Shown piece by piece: positions 31,619-41,666 of a DNA stretch of 64,000 nt. The position numbers and the translations under genes are program-made. The DNA is taken from contig CAUYUJ010019591.1 in the NCBI GenBank assembly GCA_963575745.1, forward strand, positions 1 through 64,000, read 5' to 3'. The stretch is from Prorocentrum cordatum (Eukaryota > Sar > Dinophyceae > Prorocentrales > Prorocentraceae). The notes below the pieces were generated by a model, which ran no database searches, was not told the DNA's origin, and saw nothing but the letters and a program-made list of their open reading frames with translations. How positions within the stretch are numbered: position 1 is the stretch's first letter; each line of letters begins with the position of its first letter.

Positions 31619-32670
31619 AGATGCGCGGGTGGGGCCAGAGAGGTGGGGGAGTTGGGGCCGGGAGTTGGTGCCGGAGAGTTGGGGGAGTGCGGATAAGACA
31701 GCTGGGGCCGTATAACTGGGACCATGAGAGTTGGGGCCGGAGAGTTGGGGCAGGAGAGTTGGGGCCAGAGAGGAGTTGCGAGAGTTGGGGCCAGAGTTTG
31801 GGGCCAGAGCGGTGGGAGAGTTGGGACCAAGAGTCGGGACAAGACAGTCAGGACCGGAGAGTTGGGGCCAGAGAGTTGGGACCGGAGAGTTAGGACAGGA
31901 GAGTTGGGGCCAGAGAGGAGTTGCGAGAGTTGGGGCCAGAAGTTGGGGCCAGAGCGGCGGGAGAGTCGGGGCCATAGAGTTGGGAGAGGTGGGGCCAGGA
32001 GTTGGTGATGGGAGAATTGGGGCCAGAGAGTTGGGAGCGTCGGGGCCAGGAGTTGGCGCCAGAGAGTTGGGGCCAGGAGCTGGGGCAAGATAGTTCGGAA
32101 AGATGGGGCCAGAGAGTCGGGGGAGTTGGGGCCGGGAGTTGGGGATGGGACAGGACAGTAAGCACCAGAAAGTTGGCAGAGTTGGAGCCAGAGAGTTGGA
32201 AGAGTTGGGAACTGAAGATGGGATGGGAGACTTAGGATCGGGAGTTGGGACCGAGGGTGTAACGGGAGTCCGCCAGAGTTGGGATCGGAGAGTTCAGACC
32301 AGGAGTTGGGGCCGAGGGCGCGGAGCCCGCCGAATATGAGGCGCGAGAGTTGGGGCCGGAGAGTTGGGGCCAGGCGTTGGGGCCAGAGGATCGGGGCCAG
32401 GGGTGCATGGGGAGTCTTGCCGGAGGCTGGGCCAGAGAGCTCGGGCCGGAGAGTTGGGGCCAAAGAATTCGGAGCAGAGAGTTGGGGCCGGGGGAGCGTT
32501 GGGAGTCTGCCGGAGGTGGGGCCACAGAGTTCGGACCCGAGAGTTGGGACCAGAGAGTTGAGACCAGAGATTTGGGGCCGAGGGGGCACGGGGGCCCGCC
32601 GGAGGTGGAACCGATGTTGGGAGCAGAGAGTTGGGACCATTAGTTGGGGCCAGAGAGTTGGGGCCAGATG
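31619..32670. repeat. Minisatellite block 2 (same family as block 1)
   Basis: The same GAGAGTTGGGGCC units in the same orientation as 9,705-11,945, more diverged towards the right end. It is preceded by GGCTTGATTTTTGCG (31,503), a word that instead follows block 1 (12,027), and by an A17 run. Confidence 0.93.
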
Positions 32671-32784
32671 TGGCTGCGTAGCAGACGTTGCGAATTCAGA
32701 CGCGTTCCTCTTCATGTAGCGGCGCTGGCTCACATTATAAAGCCACCCTGTGCCATTCTCGAAAGCATCTCCCCCAGCCAAGCC

Positions 32785-34564
32785 ATGGGCAAGACTGCGG
32801 AAGAGAAAAGCCGAGTTCGTTACGCTGAGCAGTTAGGGCGGGGCATTGAGCCCAGGCCGCTCAACGATGTAAACCGAGCCATTCTGGCAGAAGTCCGCGC
32901 CGATGCCCAGCAGGGCAAGCGGAGAATCCAGCAAGAGGCTGAACAAGGCAACGCGCAAACCAAATCTGTCACAGACGCTGGAGTTACGCTGATCAAGGAT
33001 GTTACGAAGCAGGAGAAGATCGAAGGCAAGAAACAGATTAGGGCGAATGCCGCGAAGGGCTGGAAGTCCGTCGAGCAGGCCGGGAGTGCGGCCGCGCAGC
33101 TTACCAAAGACGGTGCGGAGACAGAGAGGCAAAATATGACTGGCCATGCAGAGGCCGCAGCTCAAGAAGCACTGAAGAAGGCCCTCCCTGCCGCGGAGGC
33201 GCGCAACGCCGATTCATCTGCTTCCTCAGCAGCCTTCACGACGAGCCCTACCATTTCTTCGGTGACAGAACCAGTGGCAAGCCGCCCATCCAGTAAACGC
33301 CCTACCCAACCACCAGACACGAGGCCAAGCACGGTGGCGCTGCTGCAGAAGACAGAGGGCTTTGTCCACACCAGCCCATAAAGATAAGCGCGTAGACAAC
33401 GAAGATGTAGCACGGGCAACGAAAAAGGCGAAAACGACAAAAGTTATTGCAGAGCTGCCACAGGTCAACTCACATGCTGCGCCGCAGGAGAGGAACGAGG
33501 CCAGTGCAGAAGAGCCATTGGACTCGGGAGGCCCGGACGTGGAGCCGTCTGTTACACAAGATATTCCAGACGCAGTGCCCCATCCAGCTGTGGGGTCGGG
33601 CCGCGCGGAGGTAGCGGAGATTGTCGAGCAGCGGTCCCCTTTTGCAAGCGCAGAGGACGCAAACGCTTCTGCCATTGCGAAGAACAGCATCGAGGAGGAA
33701 TTGGCGCTGGTGCCCATGGAAGCAGAGGCGCAGGCCGCACAAGCAACGACGCCTGCTCCTGTGCTCCCACTTGCTCGCCAGAGCCGTGCTCCACCGGAGG
33801 AGGAGACAGCCCTCCAGGCGCCCATGGAGCCAGACCGCGCCAAGCTTCGCAAAGAGGCCATCCATGCAGAACGGGAGCGCCTGGCGCCGGAGCGCGCGCG
33901 AGAAATCACGAAAGCTTACAAGCGTCTGGCAACGAAGCACGACTGGCCCACGCGTGCTGGAGACGGACTGCCGGACGGCCTGAACGCGCGCGCGGCGCGG
34001 TTCTTCCTTGCGAGCGCGGGCTTCCAGCATGCGCTCCAGGCCAAGAAGCGCGCGGCAGCCAGCAGCGCGGTCACGGATAAGTTGGCGAGGCAGCGGGAGA
34101 AGTGCCCGCGCTGCCAGAGCGAGAGGTCTCTCGCGCGCGATTTCTTCTTCAGGCAGGAGGCTGCATACGCTTGGGATGCATGTGCCGAACACCTTGCGCC
34201 ATCAGTCGCGCAGGAGGTCAAGATCGAAGAGGAGCTGTCCTCAGAGTGGGCTGAGGAAGCCATCTACGCCTGGCAGAGAGATATGGATTTGGCGGCACAT
34301 GCGCGTCGCGACAGCCAAGCACGCCAGCAGGCAGAAGAGGCCGAGAGCAAAAGGCGCCCCGAGGTGGAGAGGCAAGCGCGAGAGCAGCTCCGGCCGGAAA
34401 CCCGTCGATGTGAGGACTGCTGGGAGTATGACGAAGTCACGGGTGGCATGTGCTCTCTCCACGAGGAAAAACATAGGGCGTTGTGCGTGGCTATGAGGTC
34501 CGGAGTCTCGGATAAGCCCATGCCTGCGCCACTGAGCGCGCGGACGCCCGCTCTGCAGTGCTGA
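32785..34564 (+). CDS. Hypothetical Ala/Glu-rich protein with Cys pairs, frameshifted
   Basis: Two overlapping ORFs in different frames appear to be one gene. The first starts at ATG 32,785 (MGKTAEEKSRVRYAEQLGRG) and stops at 33,381; the second is open upstream of 33,362 and runs to TGA 34,564. The overlap of about 20 bp, the same composition and the lack of an ATG for the second part suggest a single-base slip near 33,350-33,380. The first part is Lys/Ala/Glu/Gln-rich helix; the second has HAERERLAPERAREITKAYK, a pair CPRCQSE, and near the end CEDCWEYDEVTGGMCSLHEE, i.e. two possible zinc-binding Cys pairs. I do not recognise the family. It begins directly behind minisatellite block 2. Confidence 0.45.
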
Positions 34565-35190
34565 AAGCAAAAGCGGAAGTGAGGCGCCGTCTCGGTCATG
34601 TTAGCTTGCGCCAGAAACCTGTGTATGCGTGTGCTTTGCCAGCATGTGTGAATAGCCTCAGACCGCTGTTTGCAGTGCGAATGGGCAGCAGAGCGAGCCG
34701 TGCCACCCGCGACGACTTGTGACAGCTCGCACAAATCCTCGCACCCAGAGCGGCGCACCGGTTCGCGAGGGACCGGCGTCCATTTGCGACGCAGTTATAG
34801 AGTGTAGTGTCCGCGCGCACGCAGACCCACGAATCCGAGCGTTGCTGGAAATTTGCCATATTGATTTGCCACCAATATCCCCGGTTCATCAATAAAGCTT
34901 CCCAACGTCATGGACTGTGACGCGCTGGCTTGGTATGAAAAGCAAGACGAAGCCCTCCAAACGCGTATCCACATGCTTGCTTGCTTCACTGCAAATTTAG
35001 AAAAAGGGTGATTGGCGACAGCTTCTCCCTGGCGCCTGCAGAGGCGCACGTGACGATAGGATCATATTCGACGCCATAGCTGATATGCTGATCGCACCCT
35101 TGCTGGGCGAGCGCGTGCGCCAGACGGTCATGCGAAGCTCGCTGAAGGACATCGCTGCTTCGATGAGAGGCGGTCGTTTCTATCTGCTCC
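34565..35190. other. No gene seen
   Basis: Short ORFs only; nothing recognisable. Confidence 0.4.
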
Positions 35191-35694
35191 TCAACTGGAA
35201 TCCAGCCGGAATCCTATTGAATCGTGCGTTCGTGACGCGCCAGCTGCACATCCGTGGCAGGCGCCGCGAAAATGGTAATCGTGCGATACAAGCCCAGTGC
35301 CACGTAACAGCTTTGCATGCCTCGGCGCGCGCCGCCTGTCGAGCAGTCTGCGCTGCTCTGCAGCGCATTCGCCGTATTGCCACGCTCGCAAGCACTCCGC
35401 GTGCAGCGCATGAGGGCACCGCGGGAAAATGATTGGATCGCTGTCCTTACCAGTGCATCCGCTGGCCTTGTCGATGTCCGCTACCGGCGAATCGCAAAAT
35501 GAGCAGAGAGCTTGCACATGGTGCGTGTGAGCTAGGCAAGCGACGCAGAGTCGCTGCTTGCAGCATTGCTGCGTGACGCCACGGTTCGGACAGCCTGGGA
35601 TAGCGCAGCGAAAGCCGCGCTTGCTTCCTGATTTCTTGGCGAATTCGTGCAGGATTTTGCGCCTGGCGTCAGGCTGCGCGTGACAGTTCCGCAT
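35191..35694 (-). CDS. Cys/His-rich (RING-like) zinc-binding protein
   Basis: The frame is open from 36,285, but the upstream half lacks coding character. I use ATG 35,694 (MRNCHAQPDARRKILHEF) as start. The product has CAIPGCPNRG, a CC pair, CVACLAHTHH, CSFCDSP and CPHALHAECLRAW, i.e. spaced Cys/His pairs like a RING or related cross-brace zinc finger, which in known proteins mediates ubiquitin ligase or other protein contacts. The tail is Arg-rich. The spacing does not fit a canonical RING exactly, so the family is only suggested. It lies head to head with the C2H2 ORF at 36,276. Confidence 0.45.
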   Translation of the reverse strand: MRNCHAQPDARRKILHEFAKKSGSKRGFRCAIPGCPNRGVTQQCCKQRLCVACLAHTHHVQALCSFCDSPVADIDKASGCTGKDSDPIIFPRCPHALHAECLRAWQYGECAAEQRRLLDRRRAPRHAKLLRGTGLVSHDYHFRGACHGCAAGASRTHDSIGFRLDSS

Positions 35695-36275
35695 CGTCGC
35701 AAACAGGAGTGTGAGCGAGAATGGCAGTGCTGGTCGCGCTGCTGGTCGCTTTAATGGGATTGTCACGCATGTTTCGTGCGCGCCGTGACGCAACTCGTGT
35801 GGCAATAGGTGATTCAGCAGTCGTTGCGCGACTCGAGAAATGGGCTGGTGACGCCACGGGCGCGCGTCGCCTTCAGTCGCTGCCATAGCTCCACAAGGTC
35901 CTCCTAACTGTCGTTCAGCTCTGGAGACGCAGCTTTTTCGTATTGTTCGTCCGTCAAGAGCTGAAGGTCGCGACCCTGCAATGAGAGCTGGATTCCGGAA
36001 TTCGAAAAGGCGGTTCGAATTCCCATCAGAATCGACTTCCGTGTTTTCGGTTGTTGGCAACGCGCCGTGAGCACATGCTCCCCCGAAGCCTCGTCGATGA
36101 GGTGTTCGGTATATGTCCGCGGGCGCCACTTCTCGAGTAGAGGCAGCGGCGTCGCAATCCAGCGCGCCGAGACAAGCCCGGAAATATTCGGACGTCGTCA
36201 CCATTTCCATTGGCGTAGGTTTTGGGGGGTGGCGACTTGAACCAAACGAACCCATGAATTCTATGCGGAGAACAC

Positions 36276-36815
36276 ATGCCGACACGTAAGAGTAAACGCG
36301 ACGCCCAATGTGAACATTGCAAGCGTTTCTTCACGAACAAGGGTTTGAAGGAACATCAACGCCATGTGAAATGCTCGCCCACATCGACGGCCGCGCCGCG
36401 CAAATGGGAGCGCGCCCGTTTCAAGCATTGCGGAAAGAGTTCCCATAGCTGCAACAGTCTGCGTGTCCATGTCTCCACGCAACACCCAACTGAGCACAGA
36501 GAATCTCCAAACAGCGTCAAGGCGCACCGCTCCCCGGTCAAGCGCAGCGGGCCCACCAAGACAGGGCGCGCCTCCTCAGCGCCAAGGCATGACGCCGCAG
36601 GGCGCAGCACCTCGCCGCAGGTCGCTTCGCCGAAGCCCGTGAGCCATTCCCCAGCAAGTCGCGCAGAGAAGCTCAAGACCGATCTCGACGTGGAAGCGAT
36701 GATGCGGAAAAGTCCGGACCCAGCCACGAGTCGACGGATTTGGGAAACGGTTCTCCGTCAGCAACAATTGCAGAAGGACAGAACACAAAGCGCCAGGAGA
36801 CATGCTGCCCCATGA
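36276..36815 (+). CDS. C2H2-type zinc-finger protein, 179 aa
   Basis: Starts MPTRKSKRDAQCEHCKRFF. The first finger reads C-x2-C-x12-H-x4-C (residues about 12-33, ending HQRHVKC), a C2HC variant. A second, decayed finger follows (FKHCGKSSHSC...LRVHVSTQH) in which the first Cys is replaced. The rest is Ser/Pro/Arg-rich and disordered, with a short helix LKTDLDVEAMMRKSPDPATS. Such small finger ORFs often belong to mobile elements or are host DNA/RNA-binding proteins; nothing next to it decides. It ends 4 bp before the left arm of the inverted-repeat element. Confidence 0.5.
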   Translation: MPTRKSKRDAQCEHCKRFFTNKGLKEHQRHVKCSPTSTAAPRKWERARFKHCGKSSHSCNSLRVHVSTQHPTEHRESPNSVKAHRSPVKRSGPTKTGRASSAPRHDAAGRSTSPQVASPKPVSHSPASRAEKLKTDLDVEAMMRKSPDPATSRRIWETVLRQQQLQKDRTQSARRHAAP

Positions 36816-36818
36816 AAG

Positions 36819-37515
36819 GGTCTGACAGGAGACATGTTTCGAGTCACCTCTGGTTGACTGTCCATTTGCAGTGCATCTGCAGCGGCTCTCCAATGGTGAG
36901 CACGGTCCTGAGAATTTGTGGCGCTATCCGTGCTTTCTTCATTCGGTGTGTGTTAAATCTGAGCGAAAACAATACGGATGCCTTCTGAGCGCTGATATTC
37001 TCAAAAGAACACCAATGCTGTGCGCGCTTTGGGTTTTGTTGAGCATGTTGTGCAGATCCGGTGGCAACGGGGCAAAATTCCACCAGGATGCTCGGTCGGA
37101 TCCTAGAGAAATTCACAGAAGAGCTCCAGCGCCGTATGATTTTTTGGGAGGTACTTTGGCGCGCGGCAGAAATGGCCGCGAACACGCCAAAAAAGTTCAC
37201 TTGGATGCCTGGTAAGACCTTATTGAAATCCTCAAAAAACCTTAAAAGGAGTTGCGCATTTTCAGGTCTCTGCCTGCCTTGCGAAAATCTCGGGGGCGCT
37301 TTTGGGAATGGCGAGCAATTCCCCGCCGGGTGTTTTTTGACATCGTCGAATATTCTCCCCGCGCTCAGTGAACATGCGGCGCAGCGACGCGGCAAGAAGC
37401 ACGCGCCGCAGAAATGGGCCCCCGGACACCTCTGTTTCTACTGTAGCTGCAGATGCGCTGCAAGTTGACAGTCAACCTTGGTTGGCCGGAAGCCTCGAAA
37501 CATGTCTCCTGGCAC
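36819..37515. mobile_element. Non-autonomous element with about 70-bp terminal inverted repeats
   Basis: The left arm (36,819-36,890) reads GGGTCTGACAGGAGACATG, then TTTCGAG, GGTTGACTGTC and TTTGCAGTGCATCTGCAGC. The reverse complement of the right arm (37,441-37,515) reads AGGAGACATGTTTCGAG, GGTTGACTGTC and CTTGCAGCGCATCTGCAGC in the same order. Identity is high with a few small gaps. The interior (about 550 bp) has no transposase motif, so this looks like a MITE-type element. I could not define a target-site duplication. Confidence 0.75.
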
Positions 37516-37560
37516 CCTGCTGCACCCGAAATCGGCACTCATGGTCGATGACACTGCCGT

Positions 37561-38055
37561 TCACACCTTCACGACTTGGATGCCCGAGCAGGCAGTCCTC
37601 CGCGCACTGCCACTCAGATGAATGATTGTATCGTCGCTGTCTTCCTGCGGCACCTGGGATGACGACGGCGCTTTGTTTGATGGCGTGGGTAGGAGCGCCC
37701 CTTGCTGTGCTATGCCTAGGGTGGTACTCGGACCCGCAGCTACCGGGCACTCCGCGCGTGCTGCGCGAGATTCTTGAAGCACGATGTTGCTCTCCGTTAA
37801 TGCAAGCCATGTACCCCGCAAAGGAGATGGGTCCATGCCCAATCTCTTCAAGGTGCCTCTGATAGACCGCATGAAAGCTTCTCGCGGGCGAGGTCGCTCT
37901 TTCGTCGTAAGCCAGACAACGCAACTCGCGCCGCCCGCGCCTCCGTCGCGGAACGACGCGGAAGTAGCGCAATGCTCTTCGCTCCACGCCCGTAGGCGCA
38001 GTAGCTCGTCGTCTGACAAGGGTGGCAAAATGGCTCTGTATGACTTGCTGCTCAT
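37561..38055 (-). CDS. Hypothetical protein, about 164 aa
   Basis: The minus-strand frame from ATG 38,055 starts MSSKSYRAILPPLSDDELLR and continues with REAFMRSIRGTLKRLGMD and a Ser/Pro/Thr-rich tail ending before 37,561. The first 90 residues have a convincing helical composition; the tail looks disordered. It begins 45 bp after the stop of the HNH ORF on the same strand and ends 46 bp before the inverted-repeat element. No family recognised. Confidence 0.4.
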   Translation of the reverse strand: MSSKSYRAILPPLSDDELLRLRAWSEEHCATSASFRDGGAGGASCVVWLTTKERPRPREAFMRSIRGTLKRLGMDPSPLRGTWLALTESNIVLQESRAARAECPVAAGPSTTLGIAQQGALLPTPSNKAPSSSQVPQEDSDDTIIHLSGSARRTACSGIQVVKV

Positions 38056-38099
38056 CTTTAGATTTGCTGCCCAAATGTGAGCGAATCCTCCGGCATATT

Positions 38100-38563
38100 T
38101 CACCGACTCTGCTCTTCAAGGTTTTTCATTGCGTGGCATGCAGGGCGGAGTGGCTGTAGCCCGTCCAGGTCGTTGTCCAAACGCTGGCCAAGTTTGAGCC
38201 TCTGTGGAGTGGTACAATATGGTCCACATGGACATCCGAACGGAGCGTCTCTTTGCATCTGGCGCATCGCCAACCGTATTTGGCGCCCACCTCTTTCATG
38301 GTGTGTGCGGAAATACGCTTACGGCTCGCAGTGGTTGTGTTGGGGCGCGGCGCGCTGTTTACCCGCCTGTGCGTAGTGGCAGGCGGCTCGGCGTCGTCGT
38401 CTTCGTCGTCATTGTAACGGTATTCGGCAAGGTCCCGTATGCTGCCCTCTAATGCGTGCCATGCGGACTCGCGCAGTCCTCCAGAACACGCCGCTGGACC
38501 GCACCATGATATCAGAGTGCAGATGAGGAAAAGGACACAAAGCACCTTCAACTGGAACCACAT
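38100..38563 (-). pseudogene. HNH endonuclease with signal-peptide-like N-terminus, frameshifted
   Basis: Starts at 38,563 with MWFQLKVLCVLFLICTLISW, a strongly hydrophobic segment typical of a signal peptide or anchor, then a low-complexity linker (NDDEDDDAEPP). The nuclease part has KYGWRCARCKETL (zinc Cys pair) and DVHVDHIVPLHRG (the catalytic DH of HNH). The frame then slips near 38,192-38,198; in the next frame the domain continues DNDLDGLQPLRPACHAMKN, giving the third HNH helix with its Cys and His, and stops at 38,100-38,102. HNH proteins nick or cut DNA using one metal ion. The middle Asn of HNH is replaced by Gly (GLQPL). Because the domain is complete across one slip, a sequencing error is as likely as real decay. 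Confidence 0.65.
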
Positions 38564-38761
38564 ATTTTTAATACAAGACGGCGCCTACGCCGAAGGACTG
38601 TGGCGCTTCGCCCGCAGCCGCCGCGCTAGCTCAGCTGACCCGGCACCCCAGCCGCGCAATCGGCATTGAGACAGCGCGGTTGGCTGGTAACCCTCATGCG
38701 CTGGGGCCGGACTGTTCTTGCACCAGAGGCGCTGGGGCACCAGGTGTTCGTACTTCCCGGA

Positions 38762-39472
38762 TTAATTTGCCAGAGAGGCTGCCTCGTCGGAGACGTGCTG
38801 GAAAAGCGCGCTCCCGAAGCCTTGCTGAAAACATTTTCCTTTGTCCCCAATTGCCAGATGGCCCCCATTGATCTTCAGCTGGGGGTCCAGCTTGTTGTTT
38901 CCACAATGCACTTTCGGTTTTCTGGGCTTCGTGGCGCGATGCGCTGTGCTTTCTCGGGAGCTGCTGCGGCGGAGACCAGAGGTGCTGGGCGCCTTCGTGG
39001 GAGAGGCGGCCCGGGCGTGGGGTTCACGTTTGGCTGCTCTAGTTCTCAACTTCTCTTGGAGTTGGAGCCGCACTCTTTGCCCCATCTGCTCAGCGCCCGA
39101 GGATTTTGCCGAAGTCGCGTGCGATTCCAGCAATGATGAATGGTGCTCTGCGTGTATTGACCGGGATCGGCTTGTCTTTTCTCTGTCGCCTCCGGCAGCA
39201 CCTCCATCGTTGCCGTGGGCTTGTGTTTGCGTGGCCGATCGTTTCGGCGTCGACGGGGAGAACCAAATCTCTCTGCTTCCAGATGCTGACGCCTGCGATC
39301 TCCCTCGGCGACTTTCTTGGGGCTGCGTGACGTCGTCGACGTGACTCGCCGAAGATTTGCGGTGGTTGGTGCTGTCGCGAGGGCCGGAATCGCGCGGGGA
39401 GCTTTGCCGCTGTTTGCCACCTGCGCTGAGGGGCTTCGATGGGCTATGAGGCGGGTCCTGCGCCCGACTCAT
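38762..39472 (-). CDS. Possible Ser/Arg/Lys-rich disordered protein
   Basis: A minus frame from ATG 39,472 (MSRAQDPPHSPSKPLSAGGK) gives about 236 residues rich in Ser, Arg, Lys and Gln without hydrophobic core, ending in a more ordered tail (LKINGGHLAIGDKGKCF). Plus-strand frames over the same bases look less protein-like. No family is recognised; low confidence. Confidence 0.3.
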   Translation of the reverse strand: MSRAQDPPHSPSKPLSAGGKQRQSSPRDSGPRDSTNHRKSSASHVDDVTQPQESRRGRSQASASGSREIWFSPSTPKRSATQTQAHGNDGGAAGGDREKTSRSRSIHAEHHSSLLESHATSAKSSGAEQMGQRVRLQLQEKLRTRAAKREPHARAASPTKAPSTSGLRRSSSRESTAHRATKPRKPKVHCGNNKLDPQLKINGGHLAIGDKGKCFQQGFGSALFQHVSDEAASLAN

Positions 39473-39762
39473 GTCGTTCACGCTCTTGCCGCCATATTGT
39501 ACCCGAATTGCTGGCACGAGCGGCGGCTATGCATTTTGCGTCGCGCTGCCGTGGGCGAGTAAGTTGGCCCAACCTGCGTGGGTCACCATAGTGTTTGACA
39601 AGGCCATCGATCCCAGAGGGCGATGGCGCTGGCAGCCACACACGCGATGCTGTCGCGGCCTCCTGCAATTGCGCGCCGACAGCCACGCACGCGATGCTAC
39701 ACATGCGGACGGATGCAGCTCGCGGCACGGTGCGACGCAGATTTCACCAGGTCTGTGTTTAA

Positions 39763-40272
39763 ATGGCTTGCGAGTTAGCGGAGTTTCTCGAGCCTAACCC
39801 TGGCGAGGTTGACGTAGTTCGCTTGAATTCAGATCGGTGGTCCGAGGATCACAAAGTAATAATGGAAGCGCTCACAGTAGGCGTTCGGATGTTTTTGCGA
39901 CGGCGCAGGCACCTGCCATTCGAACAACTCTTCGACGAATTCCAGAAGTGTCAGCCGTGCGCAGTAAGCGGCACATTGCAAGTCTCGTTTCTGTACGGTC
40001 GAGAACATAGTCTGTACCTCGACGGCAACGCTGAATTAAACATGGATGTCAAAGCGTTGGTGCGCAAGAATCCGCGAGCGGGGGCATGTTCAACCGCTGA
40101 GCGCAACGACGCGGACATCGCTGTCGTCTGCATGCGCCGAGGCACTGCGCTGTCGCGCGCCAGCGTCCGCGTCGCCTGCTGGTGGAAGTGCTGCGTCGCG
40201 AGAGGCGAAATCGCTCGCACAGATAGTCAGGGCCTCACGGGGCGCGATGAGGGTGCACCAGCGCCCCCGTAG
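39763..40272 (+). CDS. Possible hypothetical protein
   Basis: ATG 39,763 opens MACELAEFLEPNPGEVDVVR and continues with a plausible globular stretch (HKVIMEALTVGVRMFLRRRR, FEQLFDEFQKCQPC) for about 110 residues; the last 60 residues look like accidental read-through. No family recognised. Confidence 0.35.
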   Translation: MACELAEFLEPNPGEVDVVRLNSDRWSEDHKVIMEALTVGVRMFLRRRRHLPFEQLFDEFQKCQPCAVSGTLQVSFLYGREHSLYLDGNAELNMDVKALVRKNPRAGACSTAERNDADIAVVCMRRGTALSRASVRVACWWKCCVARGEIARTDSQGLTGRDEGAPAPP

Positions 40273-40359
40273 CGGCACATCGATGCAGAGGCGGCGCAGA
40301 GCAGTGCGAACGGTGTGCGAGAAGCTGGCGCAAGTGCGAAGATTTGCCCTGAGGCCTAC

Positions 40360-40445
40360 GAGGAGAGGGGGAGGAGGAGGAGGAGGAGGAGGAGGAGGAG
40401 GAGGAGGAGGAGGAGGGGGAGGAGGAGGAGGAGGAGAGGAGAAGG
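40360..40445. repeat. (GGA)n microsatellite
   Basis: GAGGAG units on the plus strand. Confidence 0.95.
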
Positions 40446-40479
40446 AGGAGCAAGACAAGGAACAGGCATTCATAAGCAG

Positions 40480-40690
40480 TAAAGGAAAACCTTTAGGACT
40501 CTGAAGGAATTCTTACGAATCTTTTGGAATTCTCCAGATTCCTGAGGAATCCTTTGGATTCCTGGGAAATGTTCAGGAATCCCTGGACATCCTTTGAATC
40601 TTTTATGAATCCTGACGAATCTTTGTGAATCCGTAGGAATCCTTGAATCCTGCGGAACTTGTATGAAACCTGATGGATCCATTCAAGTCG
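40480..40690. repeat. Degenerate GGAATCC-type minisatellite
   Basis: Words such as AGGAATCCTTTGGATTCCTG recur about every 10-20 bp with heavy divergence; many copies are locally palindromic (GGAATCC...GGATTCC). Confidence 0.8.
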
Positions 40691-41040
40691 TTAGGAGTCA
40701 TCAAATATGCTTGCGAATATTAATACTATTATCATTGCATGAATTTTCCAAGCAGCAAGCGACATCCTGAGTCTTTCATGAGAGCCACGCAGATTTGAAC
40801 TTCGAATTTCGATTGTGGCCCAGGGGCCAGGCCTCCGCGAATTTGTGTTGTGTCCGGGTGCTAAACCTATCGTTCGGTTATTTCGGCCCCTCGGAATATC
40901 GAATAAAAACGCGGTGCTAAGATATCGCCGGGGGGGTTCTTAAATGCTTCCTGGGGTTAGCCCTTAAGGAAAACTTTCTTTGAGCAGGTTTCATCCTGTT
41001 GCCGACCCTTTTGACAGAGACAGGCTGCGCCTAGCCGCCT

Positions 41041-41046
<6 letters not shown>

Positions 41047-41090
<44 letters not shown>
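41047..41090. repeat. (TA)n microsatellite
   Basis: Uninterrupted TA units just before the retroelement. Confidence 0.95.
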
Positions 41091-41149
41091 CATGATTCGT
41101 TCTCTCTGACATAAATGCATGCTATCAAGCTGTTCGGCCCAAGCGTTGC

Positions 41150-41518
41150 ATGGCGTTCCCCGGGCGCCCTGCAATAGCAGGGGCAGGTGGCTTCATTGGC
41201 GGGGCGCTGCTTCACTCGCTTGCGAGGCAGCTGCTCTACCACCAGCAGTCGCCACCCGTGGTGCCGTGCCCGGACCCGCGGCCTTGCGACAGTTGCGACA
41301 GCTGCTGCCCGGAGACTTCCTGTCCTGGTGTCTCCTGGTCGGCAGTTGCCCGCTTCCTGTTGCAAGAGCTCGAGTCCAACCCCGGTTTCTGCGCAGAAGC
41401 GCTGCTCGTCCTAGTGCTCTGTCTAGCACTGGCGAGGGAGCTTCTCCGTTACATTCCGCTGGCCTGCAGCGACTACACTGGGTCCGGGAGAGCATTCATC
41501 CCCGGCGCGCGGTGGTAG
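41150..41518 (+). CDS. Small ORF with membrane segments and a Cys-rich centre
   Basis: 122 residues. It opens MAFPGRPAIAGAGGFIGGAL, a Gly/Ala-rich hydrophobic segment, then the Cys cluster VPCPDPRPCDSCDSCCPETS, then a second hydrophobic helix (ALLVLVLCLALARELL). Two hydrophobic helices around a Cys-rich loop are what I associate with the first ORF of dinoflagellate retroelements of this type; its function is unknown. It overlaps ORFs in the other frames, but its composition is clearly the most protein-like. Confidence 0.45.
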   Translation: MAFPGRPAIAGAGGFIGGALLHSLARQLLYHQQSPPVVPCPDPRPCDSCDSCCPETSCPGVSWSAVARFLLQELESNPGFCAEALLVLVLCLALARELLRYIPLACSDYTGSGRAFIPGARW

Positions 41519-41666
41519 CCGTCGCAGCCAGCCGGCTCCGGGGCATGGTCCCCGTAGGATCGCGATCGCACAAGCCCTTGCCGAGCTGGCGCCCGAGTGG
41601 GCGACCGGCTGATGCACGCGACGACGGTTTTCCTCTTTACTTGCAGTGTGTTTTACTGGTCAAGCA

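Noticed and set aside
36000-36030. tRNA B-box-like GGTTCGAATTCC
   Set aside because: No A-box at the right distance and no cloverleaf could be drawn.
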